From assembly GCF_000175935.2 (NCBI RefSeq), contig NC_014837.1:2046001-2110000 (forward strand): DNA of 64,000 nt, written 5' to 3'. This stretch comes from Pantoea sp. At-9b (GTDB lineage Bacteria > Pseudomonadota > Gammaproteobacteria > Enterobacterales > Enterobacteriaceae). Position 1 is the stretch's first letter, and each line of letters begins with the position of its first letter. This document shows positions 17,814 to 26,200 of the stretch, piece by piece. The position numbers were made by a program, and so were the translations under genes. The notes under the pieces are model-generated. The model made no database searches, was not told the DNA's origin, and saw nothing but the letters and a program-made list of their open reading frames with translations.

Positions 17814-18707
17814 ATGAATCGAACCGGTATCAGTGAACTTGAAATTATGCTGGCCGTCGCGCGTCGCGGCAGCTTTAGCGGGGCAGCCAGTGAGTTGGAA
17901 ATCTCACCTTCGGCGGTGACCAACGCCATCGCGGCACTGGAAAAGCGGCTGGGGGTGCGGCTGTTCAACCGGACTACGCGCAGCGTGGGGTTAACGGAAG
18001 CCGGGCGGCGTTTTACCCTGAAGATCGCCCCGGCGGTGGAGGTGATCCGCAGCGCATCGGAAGAAATTGCCAGTCAACCCGCCGATCCGGCCGGTACGTT
18101 GCGTCTTAATGTGCCGCCGGAAAGCTGTGCGCTCTGGTATGACGAAATTCTGCTGCCGTTTCTCGCCCGCTATCCACGAATTCGTGCGGAGATCCACAGC
18201 CAGAAGGAGAAGGTGGATATTGTTGCGGCGGGCTTTGATGCGGGTATCCGTCTGGCGGATGATATCCCGGCAGATATGATTGCGGTCAAACTGACACCAC
18301 CGTTGCGCATGATTCTGGTGGCGTCGCCCGATTATCTCTCCCGTTGCGGCACGCCTGAGCAGCCACAGGCGTTGCACGAGCATGCTTGTATTTGTATGCG
18401 CATGGCTGATGGCAGCATTTATCGCTGGGAACTGAGTCATCAGCAACATAGCTATAAGGTGCAGGTTGAGCCACAGTTGATTGTGAACGATCTGGCTTCG
18501 GCACAGAAAGCGGTCACCGGGGGATTGGGCATCGCCTGTATGTCAGAGCGTCATGTGGCGGCAGATGTGCAGGCTGGCAGGCTGGTTCAGTTGATGTCTG
18601 AGTGGCAGGTCAATCTTGGCGAGCTGTGTCTTTACTATCCGGGTCACCGACTGGTGCCCCCGGCGTTAAAAGCGCTCACCGGGTTTGTCAGAGAGCGGTT
18701 GAGATAA
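17814..18707 (+). CDS. LysR-family transcriptional regulator
   Basis: 297 residues. The N-terminal helix-turn-helix RRGSFSGAASELEISPSAVTNAIAALEKRLGVRLFNRTTR is of the CbbR/PcaQ-like LysR type, and the rest is a periplasmic-binding-like ligand domain. It is transcribed away from the aldehyde dehydrogenase, the usual arrangement for a LysR regulator and its target. The 108-base gap contains TATAAT at 17765-17770, a possible -10 element for this gene. The inducer is unknown. Confidence 0.9.
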   Translation: MNRTGISELEIMLAVARRGSFSGAASELEISPSAVTNAIAALEKRLGVRLFNRTTRSVGLTEAGRRFTLKIAPAVEVIRSASEEIASQPADPAGTLRLNVPPESCALWYDEILLPFLARYPRIRAEIHSQKEKVDIVAAGFDAGIRLADDIPADMIAVKLTPPLRMILVASPDYLSRCGTPEQPQALHEHACICMRMADGSIYRWELSHQQHSYKVQVEPQLIVNDLASAQKAVTGGLGIACMSERHVAADVQAGRLVQLMSEWQVNLGELCLYYPGHRLVPPALKALTGFVRERLR

Positions 18708-18778
18708 GTGCGCGCATCATGGCGGTGCGCCGACATTTCTTTACTCATATTTAGCCCGAATATTTAACAACTCATCGC

Positions 18779-18840
18779 GCTGATCGACAAATAAAACATT
18801 GGCGAAAAGGTTTTATTTATTCCCCGCGCCGAAGATCAGC
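18779..18840 (+). other. Nested inverted repeats upstream of dgcZ
   Basis: GCTGATC (18779) pairs with GATCAGC (18834), and inside it AATAAAAC (18790) pairs with GTTTTATT (18810). The two stems are perfect and nested. The element lies 140 bases before dgcZ and 70 after the LysR stop, and could be a leader structure or the end of the LysR transcript. No T tract follows. Confidence 0.45.
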
Positions 18841-18887
18841 AACTTGCGTGATAAAACTGTTCTCTGATCATAAAATTAAAAATTAGT

Positions 18888-18900
18888 CACCAGGATGATT
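18888..18900 (+). promoter_or_regulatory. CsrA-like GGA site in the dgcZ leader
   Basis: CACCAGGATGATT resembles the CsrA consensus (ACARGGAUGU). A second GGA-rich site, CTGGAGGA, forms the ribosome binding site directly before the dgcZ ATG. In E. coli the orthologous gene (ydeH/dgcZ) is reported to be repressed by CsrA, which supports reading these as paired CsrA sites. Confidence 0.4.
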
Positions 18901-18977
18901 CTTTTTTACAAAAACAATCAAATCTATAAGGTGGGTTTTGTAAGCTTGTCCATAGTTTTAAAAATCCTGGAGGAAAA

Positions 18978-19877
18978 ATGCAACGAACTATTTATGACAT
19001 TGAAGTCGATATTGCCAGCTTAAATCACGCTATCAAAAACCACTATGAATGGTCAAATCGGTTACTGGAAATCAGTTTATTTGGCGGTAATTTTGATAAG
19101 TCATTGGCAGACCCACATTCACACGGCTATTGTGACTTTGGTAAGTGGATCGATGCCATGCTAATTAAGTATAATTTTAATGACAATGATCTCTTACGCA
19201 TCTCCGATAGCCATATAAAAATGCATGATGCGGTCAGGGAAATTATCACAGCGATCAATGCGAATAGCTTTACCCATCCCCAGCTGGAGGAATATTTTCA
19301 AAAACAGAAAAGCTTCCTCGATGCGCTCGACGGCTACAAGACGCGGCTGCTGGCGAGCCGCAGTAGCTACGATGCGCTTACCGAACTACCGATGCGCAGT
19401 AAATTGATCAGTGATTTTGAACGCTTGCAGCAGCGTTGCGCCCTCACCGAACACACCCTCTATGTCATTATTCTCGATGTCGACCACTTTAAAACAGTGA
19501 ATGACCAATATGGTCACAATGGCGGTGATACGGTGCTGAAAGGTCTGGCGCAGTTGCTGCTGGAGACCATGAGGAAATGCGAAAAATGCTATCGCTATGG
19601 TGGTGAGGAGTTCGTTATTTTAGTTGAAGCGCCATGTCTGGCTGATATCAAAAAACTCGTTGAACGCTTAATGAAAAGAATGCGTAATGAAACCTTTTCC
19701 TATGAACACCACATTATTAATGTCACCGCCACCTTTGGTGTTGCGCCGGTGCGTGATGACGGTTCACTGGAAAGAAGCATCGAGCTGGCGGATAAAGCCA
19801 TGTATCACGGCAAACAACATGGTCGCGATATTTGTATTTATAATCATAATGAGGAAATGGGGGTGCTGTTTAAATAA
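18978..19877 (+). CDS. dgcZ: Zinc-sensing diguanylate cyclase DgcZ
   Basis: 299 residues; E. coli DgcZ (YdeH) has 296. The N-terminal CZB domain keeps all four zinc ligands at the same numbers: His22, Cys52, His79 and His83. The C-terminal GGDEF domain has DALTELPMR, LDVDHFKTVNDQYGH and the active site RYGGEEF (about residue 206). The inhibitory site nine residues before reads RKCE, so RxxD has become RxxE. Zinc binding inhibits cyclic-di-GMP synthesis and thereby exopolysaccharide production and biofilm. GGAGG precedes the ATG. It converges on the RES toxin gene with one base between the stop codons and no terminator. Confidence 0.9.
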   Translation: MQRTIYDIEVDIASLNHAIKNHYEWSNRLLEISLFGGNFDKSLADPHSHGYCDFGKWIDAMLIKYNFNDNDLLRISDSHIKMHDAVREIITAINANSFTHPQLEEYFQKQKSFLDALDGYKTRLLASRSSYDALTELPMRSKLISDFERLQQRCALTEHTLYVIILDVDHFKTVNDQYGHNGGDTVLKGLAQLLLETMRKCEKCYRYGGEEFVILVEAPCLADIKKLVERLMKRMRNETFSYEHHIINVTATFGVAPVRDDGSLERSIELADKAMYHGKQHGRDICIYNHNEEMGVLFK

Positions 19878-19878
19878 T

Positions 19879-20340
19879 TCAGCGTGCAAAACGCGCATCG
19901 AAACGAAAGGGGATTTCTACCGCATTTTTAACCAGAGCCGTAAATTGCGGATGTTCCGGATTGAGCAGGTAATTAAATTCTACCGGAGACAGCGCGCTGG
20001 GCACGCGTAATGCGACTGACGCCTGGCTGTCGATCCAAAAATCACCAAACTGGCGCAGCGCGGCGGGTGCCTGCGCTGCGGCCCAGTCCTGCGGTAATTG
20101 CGCAGCATCAATCCATTGGATCATCTCGTCCGGGACGTCGATGCTTAACAGCGTGAAGAAATCGAGAATGCTGGCGCTTTGCAGATGAATGAGGGTTTCC
20201 AGCATGGTAAGCGAGGCGGTCTCGGAAGCGTAAACCATTGAGACACCGATGCTGTTCCAGCGCCCGCCACCTTCCCTGGCACCGTAGCCGCTCCAGGCTG
20301 AACTGAGAAAGCGGGTTTTGGTCATGCGGTATAACTTCAC
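19879..20340 (-). CDS. RES-domain toxin (NAD+ phosphorylase type)
   Basis: 153 residues from a GTG at 20340 that overlaps the antitoxin stop as GTGA, so translation is coupled. The RES family reads clearly: YRMTKTRFLSSAWSGYGAREGGGRWNS with its Arg and Gly-rich block, VYASETASLTMLETLIHL with the conserved Ser-Glu, and the C-terminal ALSPVEFNYLLNPEHPQF. RES toxins degrade cellular NAD+ and halt growth when the antitoxin is lost. An ATG six codons later would cut off the conserved YRM start. It is the second gene of a standard antitoxin-toxin pair. Confidence 0.9.
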   Translation of the reverse strand: MKLYRMTKTRFLSSAWSGYGAREGGGRWNSIGVSMVYASETASLTMLETLIHLQSASILDFFTLLSIDVPDEMIQWIDAAQLPQDWAAAQAPAALRQFGDFWIDSQASVALRVPSALSPVEFNYLLNPEHPQFTALVKNAVEIPFRFDARFAR

Positions 20341-20780
20341 GAATAGACACCATGCTCAAGGCGGGTGATCAGTTTCAGTACTTCATACGCGCCGGTTTCA
20401 GACGAGACGATATCGCCCGGTTTCTGATTCCCGAGGGCGCGCGCCGGTTCATTCAACCATTGCAGCGCTTTTTCCCGGTCGCCTTCAAACAACTCCACCG
20501 CGCGATCCATCACGCGGATAAAGCGTACCAGGCGCTCGCTTTGCTCCGAGGTAAAACGGTTTTTTAGCCCACGGGTAAAGGTGGTACCGGGAATGCCGGT
20601 CATATGGCGCAGATCAGCCTGCGTTATTCGCGCCCATGACACGATGCGGCTGGCAACGGAACCGTCGAGGCCCGCATCAATCTGGCCCATCAACTGCACG
20701 CCATCTGCGCTGGTTAGCCCGGCAAACTGCCACAAACGTTCGGGCGCGGCAGGGGTGGCCGGGAGTGTGAATTGTTTCAT
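20337..20780 (-). CDS. Xre/MbcA/ParS-type antitoxin (DUF2384)
   Basis: 147 residues. An N-terminal Xre-like helical region (ITQADLRHMTGIPGTTFTRGL) is followed by the DUF2384 domain, FTSEQSERLVRFIRVMDRAVELF then ALQWLNEPARALGNQKPGDIV, which is the hallmark of RES-partner antitoxins. It neutralises the RES toxin by occluding its active site and represses the operon. GGAGG lies six bases before the ATG. It comes first in the operon and shares four bases with the toxin gene. Two repeats, CCATTTGGTTA and CCATATGGTGA, sit in its promoter as probable operators. Confidence 0.9.
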   Translation of the reverse strand: MKQFTLPATPAAPERLWQFAGLTSADGVQLMGQIDAGLDGSVASRIVSWARITQADLRHMTGIPGTTFTRGLKNRFTSEQSERLVRFIRVMDRAVELFEGDREKALQWLNEPARALGNQKPGDIVSSETGAYEVLKLITRLEHGVYS

Positions 20781-20789
20781 CGTACACCT

Positions 20790-20832
20790 CCATTTGGTTA
20801 ATTCATTATAACCATATGGTGATGGAGTGCAA
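20790..20832 (-). promoter_or_regulatory. Promoter and operator of the RES-Xre operon
   Basis: On the minus strand TTGCAC (20832-20827), a 16-base spacer and a perfect TATAAT (20810-20805) make a good sigma-70 promoter. The spacer contains the palindrome ACCATATGGT (20811-20820). A related sequence, CCATTTGGTT, begins at 20790, 22 bases from the first, about two helical turns. This fits autorepression by the antitoxin. Confidence 0.65.
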
Positions 20833-20837
20833 TCTGC

Positions 20838-21854
20838 TCAACGCAAGCTGGCAAGCAACCATTGCCCAAGTTGCGCCAGTTCGGTTTGCTGTGCGGGAAA
20901 TTCGCTTTCCAGACGCATCAGTTGCGCAGCCACGGCTTCCGGGCGGTAGGCGATGCCGCTCAAACGGGTTGCCAGTGTTTCCAGCGGTGCCGGGTTGAGA
21001 CTATCGGTAAAGATCTGGCAGCGACTAATGCTGCCGCGTTCGATGTCGAAATGGATTTCCACGCCGCCCCAGGCAAAGCGCTGATCGAGCAGGTGAGAGA
21101 AATCCGGTGCCTGGCCGAAATTCCATTCCCAGCTGCTTTGTTTGGCAAATTGTTCAGCAAAGCCGGGCAGGTCAGGTAGTGCCTCAGGGGAGATAAACTC
21201 GGGTTGGCACTGATCCTGATAGTAAGTGAACCAGGCTTGCGTGACGGCGTCACAAATTTTTGCATAGCTGATATCCGGCATCAGCTCGACCAGATTGGCG
21301 ACACGTGAGCGCACCGAGGTGATGCCTTTGGCCTGCAATTTTTTGACGTCAGGATTGAGATAATCCGCCAGCCGTGACAGATCTGCGTTCATCAGAAAAG
21401 TACCGTGATGAAAACCGCGATCGGGCGTTTCGCGGTATGCAGAACCAGAGATTTTGCGGACGTCGCCTGCTACATTCACCACAATATCGTTACGGCCCGA
21501 CGCCTCTGCGCTGACACCCAGGCTTGCCAGCGCCTGGAGAATAATGGCGGTCGAGACGCTTTTATCGTATTCCGGCTTGCCGGCCATAAAGGTAAAGCAA
21601 CAGTTACCCAGATCGTGAAACACGGCACCACCGCCACTGCTGCGGCGTGCCAGTTTGATGTGATCTTCTGCCATACGTCGGGTGTTGCACTCTTTCCACG
21701 GATTTTGCGCGCGCCCAATCACGATGGTTTCCGCGTTTTGCCAGAGAAACAGCACGCGCTGGGTGGTCGGCATCTGGCGGAAAATACAATCTTCCACCGC
21801 AAGGTTAAACCAGGGGTCGTTGGACTGGGACACCAACAAGCGCAAACTCGACAT
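20838..21854 (-). CDS. lplA: Lipoate-protein ligase A
   Basis: 338 residues from ATG 21854, matching E. coli LplA (338) from its first residues [19 protein letters not shown] onward; upstream in-frame starts are discarded. The lipoate/ATP site [15 protein letters not shown] (about residues 69-83), the lysine in RKISGSAYR and [13 protein letters not shown] are conserved, and the C-terminal accessory domain ([11 protein letters not shown]) is complete. The enzyme attaches scavenged lipoate to the 2-oxoacid dehydrogenase and glycine cleavage complexes. It ends 57 bases before the antitoxin start and has its own upstream region. Confidence 0.95.
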   Translation of the reverse strand: MSSLRLLVSQSNDPWFNLAVEDCIFRQMPTTQRVLFLWQNAETIVIGRAQNPWKECNTRRMAEDHIKLARRSSGGGAVFHDLGNCCFTFMAGKPEYDKSVSTAIILQALASLGVSAEASGRNDIVVNVAGDVRKISGSAYRETPDRGFHHGTFLMNADLSRLADYLNPDVKKLQAKGITSVRSRVANLVELMPDISYAKICDAVTQAWFTYYQDQCQPEFISPEALPDLPGFAEQFAKQSSWEWNFGQAPDFSHLLDQRFAWGGVEIHFDIERGSISRCQIFTDSLNPAPLETLATRLSGIAYRPEAVAAQLMRLESEFPAQQTELAQLGQWLLASLR

Positions 21855-22098
21855 TCGGGACTCCATTGCCATCATCATTGCCCTGATGTTAAGCCATCCG
21901 CCACCAGTGAGCCAGTGCACAATCCTGGATTAAACTTTTTAAGTTAATAATCAATAACCCATTGAAATAGTACGCTCTTTGGCAGGATGCCCAAAGCGAG
22001 TCAGGCAATCACACATTACCCGGTGACCTTTACGCCACTTATATCTATAGGCGGTTAAGCGGCCTGTGTGGGGTTGCTCCTGAATCACGGAGATAATA

Positions 22099-23211
22099 AT
22101 GAAAATTGCTCTACGTCTGGCGCTCCTCTCTGCGCTGACATTTAGTGCGCCCTTGCTGGCGCAAACCTTTGTTTATGTATCCGAAGCCAGTGACGGCAAC
22201 ATTGCCCGTTACAGTCTGAATGAGAAAACCGGTGCGCTGACCTTACTTGGACAAACCTCCGCAGGGGGGAAAGTGATGCCGATGGCGCTGAGTGCCGATC
22301 ATCACCGCCTGTACGCTGCGATTCGCAGTCAGCCCTTAAGGTTGATGAGCTGGACAATTGATGCGCAAACCGGCGATTTGTTGCAGGCCAGCGAAACCCC
22401 AGCCGCAGCCAGTTACCCTTACATCAGCACCGACAGCCAGGGGCGTTTCCTGCTGGGTTCCTCCTATGATGGCGATGTGGTGCATGTCTATCGTCTGGCG
22501 GGTGACGGCAAGGTCATTGCGCCACCGGTCGCAGCATACAAAACCGGCCACGCGGCGCACTCGGTGATCAGTGATGCGACCGGCCGCTCGGTCTATGTCG
22601 GCAACCTGGGGACGGATCGGGTGCTGCAACTCAATCTTACTCAGGACGGCAGCCTGACACCGATTGGTGAGGGATACGTGGAAACTGAGGCCAACAATGG
22701 CGCACGCCATTCAGTGATGTCACCGGATAACCGTTATCTCTACAACATTGGTGAGATGGGCGGCATCATTACCCAATTCCAGCGTCAACCCAACGGGGCA
22801 TTGAAAAAGATCGCCGAGTGGCCCAACGCGGTGGCCACGCAATACCATCTGCAACAGGGTCGCGAGCGCCTGGCTGATTATAACGATCCCACGCCTCGTA
22901 TCTGGTCAGCGGATATTCGTATTACCCCCAACGGCCGATTTTTGTACGTGACGGAACGTACCACCAGCACGGTGTCGGGTTATCGCATTAATAAAGAGGA
23001 CGGAAAATTGACCTTAATCGGCAGCTGGCCGGTAGAAAAACAGCCGCGCGGGATTGCGATTTCGCCCGACGGGCGCTGGTTGATTGCCAGTGGAGAGAAA
23101 AGCAACGTCACCGGCAGCTACGCCATCAATCGACGCAGCGGAGTGCTGAAACATGTCGGCAGCGCACCCGCCGGGGGAGATGCGAACTGGGTAACGGTGG
23201 TGAGCTACTGA
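22099..23211 (+). CDS. Exported seven-bladed beta-propeller lactonase (YbhE/Pgl-like family)
   Basis: 370 residues. A signal peptide (LRLALLSALTFSAPLLAQ) ends near residue 21. The rest is a repeating propeller: YVSEASDGNIARYSLNEKTGALTLLG, RLMSWTIDAQTGDL and RFLYVTERTTSTVSGYRINKEDGKL each mark a blade, as in the Lactonase family (PF10282) containing 6-phosphogluconolactonase YbhE. Export makes a phosphosugar substrate unlikely; a periplasmic sugar lactone is possible. GGAG precedes the ATG. The 244-base gap to lplA is a divergent promoter region with only a weak inverted repeat, CTTTGG/CCAAAG, near 21980. Confidence 0.8.
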   Translation: MKIALRLALLSALTFSAPLLAQTFVYVSEASDGNIARYSLNEKTGALTLLGQTSAGGKVMPMALSADHHRLYAAIRSQPLRLMSWTIDAQTGDLLQASETPAAASYPYISTDSQGRFLLGSSYDGDVVHVYRLAGDGKVIAPPVAAYKTGHAAHSVISDATGRSVYVGNLGTDRVLQLNLTQDGSLTPIGEGYVETEANNGARHSVMSPDNRYLYNIGEMGGIITQFQRQPNGALKKIAEWPNAVATQYHLQQGRERLADYNDPTPRIWSADIRITPNGRFLYVTERTTSTVSGYRINKEDGKLTLIGSWPVEKQPRGIAISPDGRWLIASGEKSNVTGSYAINRRSGVLKHVGSAPAGGDANWVTVVSY

Positions 23212-23216
23212 CTTTC

Positions 23217-23288
23217 GTAGCGGCGCGATTTATCGCGCTGTTTCGTGCGCGATGCATGAAAAATCCGCGCGATAAATCGCGCCGCTAC
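23217..23288. repeat. REP-like pair abutting the lhr stop codon
   Basis: A standard outward-facing pair, GTAGCGGCGCGATTTATCGCGC and its reverse complement, fills the space between the convergent lactonase and lhr genes. Its last base is the first base of the lhr stop codon (TAG on the minus strand), so the repeat forms part of the 3' end of the lhr message. Confidence 0.92.
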
Positions 23289-26200
23289 TAGCCATACCAA
23301 CTGTACCCCCGTGGCACGCGGGAAAACCCCGCTTCTTTTAGCGCGGCCAGCAGCGGGGATTGCCCGGCGGGCTGATCGTCAACCCGTTCGAGGGTAAAAC
23401 TAAGGTGTTTTTCCCGTTTTAGCGCCGCGCCCAGCGCCAGCACCGCCGCATGTTGCTCATCGAGCGTAGCGGCAGACGCAAAGGTCATCAGTTCCTTACC
23501 CCCTTGCGGCAGATACAACAACACACGACCATGGCCGATCACCACCAGCGCGCCATGGCGGCGGGTGGGACGATTCCCGGCCAGGCTCAGGGGCCACGGC
23601 AATTGCACGCCGAAGGGGTTGGCGGGATCGAGTACAGCAAGGGCAACCGGGCTGCCGGTCAGACGTTGATGACTGGCGAGTTGGCGCAGGCGGTCAATCA
23701 CCGTGTGGTCGGCGAACTGTGCAGCGCCCATACCGGCCACAAAGCGTCCGCGCAACACGCGCCCGCTATCTTCCAGGCCACGCAGTACCGGTTGCAACGC
23801 CGGGAAACCGCCGGGTACCTGTTCGGCAATGGCGGCACCTCGACTCACCACAGCAAAGCGATCGAGCATATTTTCCGTCAGCGCCAGGGCGCGTTCAGTG
23901 TCGGCAATCGCGGATCGCGCTAACAACGACCAGCGTCCCGCCATGCTAGTGAGACCAGGGCCACTGGCAATCCGGCTGGCAGGCGCGGCGTATCCGGCAT
24001 GTCCCCGGCGATGACGGCTGGGACGAGCCGGGCGCGGGCGTGGCGAGTTGACATGACCGGTGACACTGCGTAACGCCGACCAGGTATCGGTGGTGAGATA
24101 ACCGCGCCAGGCCAGATCCCACATGGCTTGATAAATCAGTGCCGGGTCGGGGCTGTCTTGCGCGAGGCGCGGGATCAGTTGGCGCACAAACCAACCGCTA
24201 CCGTCCTGCAACAGCGTCAGGATCTGATGTTGTAACGGTGTCAGCGCGATGGTCTTGCCTTCATCCGCAGGCGGTAAGGTCTCGGCGGCATACTCGCTCA
24301 GATGTAACGATACCAGCCCCTCAGCGGCACCCGGTGCGCGTTGGCCATGCCACACCACTTCGCCACTGGAGAGCAGCTCATCCAGCATCGCCGGTTGATA
24401 ATCACGCACCCGCACCGGGAGGATGTGTGTTTCCCAGAGCGCGGCAGGCAGGGCAATTCCCGCCAGTTGTTCGATCACGCGTACCACGCCGTTGACGCCA
24501 CTAAAAGCCCCTTGTGTCTGGCGGGCGCTGGCATCGCTGACGACCCCCTGACGTTCCAGCAGCAGTGCCACATAGACCGCTGGATCAACCGGTTTGGTGG
24601 CGTCACGTGCGGCCTGAAGTGAGCGCAGGCGCAGGCGACGAAACACATTTTCTGCCACCCATTGCGGCTCTTCATCGTCTGATGGGGTGAAATCACCTTT
24701 GATGACTTTGCCCTGTTGACGCAGCTCCCCCAGCGCATCGGCCACCACGGCGACACCCAGGCCGAAATGGTGAGCGAGTTCAGAAGCAGTGAATAACGCA
24801 TGGGTACGGGCATAACGGTGCAGCAGGTCATACAAGGGGCGCGTCACGGGCTGGAGCAACGCAGGCGGCAGGGTATCCGGCACGTGGCATCCCAGCGCAT
24901 CGCGCAGACGCGAGGCATCTTCTGCCAGCGCCCAGCGTTGCTGGTCGGCAATGCGCACGGAAAAGATGCGCTGCGCCAGTTGTAAGGCTTGCAAGCCCTC
25001 GGCCAGTGGTGCATCGCCACTATAGCGGAGCGCCAGTTCTGCGTCGGTTAACGGACCCACTTCGCGCAGCAGGTCCGACAGCGCTTCAATGCTGGTGGCG
25101 TGATACCCGGCAGGCAGGCGCTGCAACTCTTGTTCCACGCGTGCCACCAGGGTGGTGTCCAGCAGCTCACGCATATCCACTTCGCCGAGTAGTCTCTTGA
25201 GCAGCTTGCTGTCCAGCGCCAGCATGGATGCGCGTCTCTCTGCCTGGGGAGCATCGCTGGCATACATAAATTCCGCTACATAACCGAACAGCAGCGGCGC
25301 AGCAAAGGGAGAGGGGGATTCGGTGGTGACGTCTGCCAGTTGGATTTCACCCCGTTGCAAACGCGCCATCAGACGATGCAGGGCGGGAAGATCATAGACA
25401 TCCTGCAAACATTCACGGGCGGTTTCGATCAGGATGGGAAAATCATCGAATTGGCGCGCAACTTCCAGCAACTGTCCGGCGCGCAATCGCTGCTGCCATA
25501 GTGGCGAACGCTGGCCCGGATTACGGCGTGGCAACAGCAGGGCGCGGGCGGCACATTCGCGGAAGCGGGCGGCAAATAGCGCGGACTGACCAACGGCATG
25601 GTTCACCACCCGTTGCAGCTCATCGGGTGCAAACAGGAACAGTTCCGCGCCCGGGACACGGCCATCGCTGTCGGGAAAACGCGCAACGATCCCGTCATCA
25701 CTGGCTACGACGGCGGGATCGATGCCCATCACCCGAGCAATCCGATCCGCCACCGCCAGCGCCCAGGGCGCATGCACGCGTTGACCATAAGGCGAGTGCA
25801 GAATCACGCGCCAGTCGCCGGTTTCATCCCGGCAACGTTCAATCAGTAGTGCGCGGTCAGTGGGGAGTACACCAGTGGCCTGATGTTGTTCGGCGATCAG
25901 CGTCTGAATATTATGCCGGGCATGCTCATCCAGCGTGTCGGTCAGCGGCGCGCCCTGATCCACTTCACGCAGAAAGCGTCCAATGGCTTCACCTAATGCG
26001 GCAGAACGGCCCACACCTTCGCCATGCCAGAATGGCAGACGCGCTGAGCGTCCGGGGGCGGGCACCACCACCACCTGATCATGGGTGATTTGCTGGATAC
26101 GCCAGGAGGTGGCTCCGAGGGTGATGATGTCGTTAACCCGCGATTCATACACCATCTCTTCATCCAGCTCACCAACGCGCCGCGCGCCGGTTTGTTCTTC

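Noticed and set aside
21980..22000. CTTTGG/CCAAAG inverted repeat between lplA and the lactonase gene
   Set aside because: Six-base arms with a short centre and no neighbouring regulator; likely to occur by chance.
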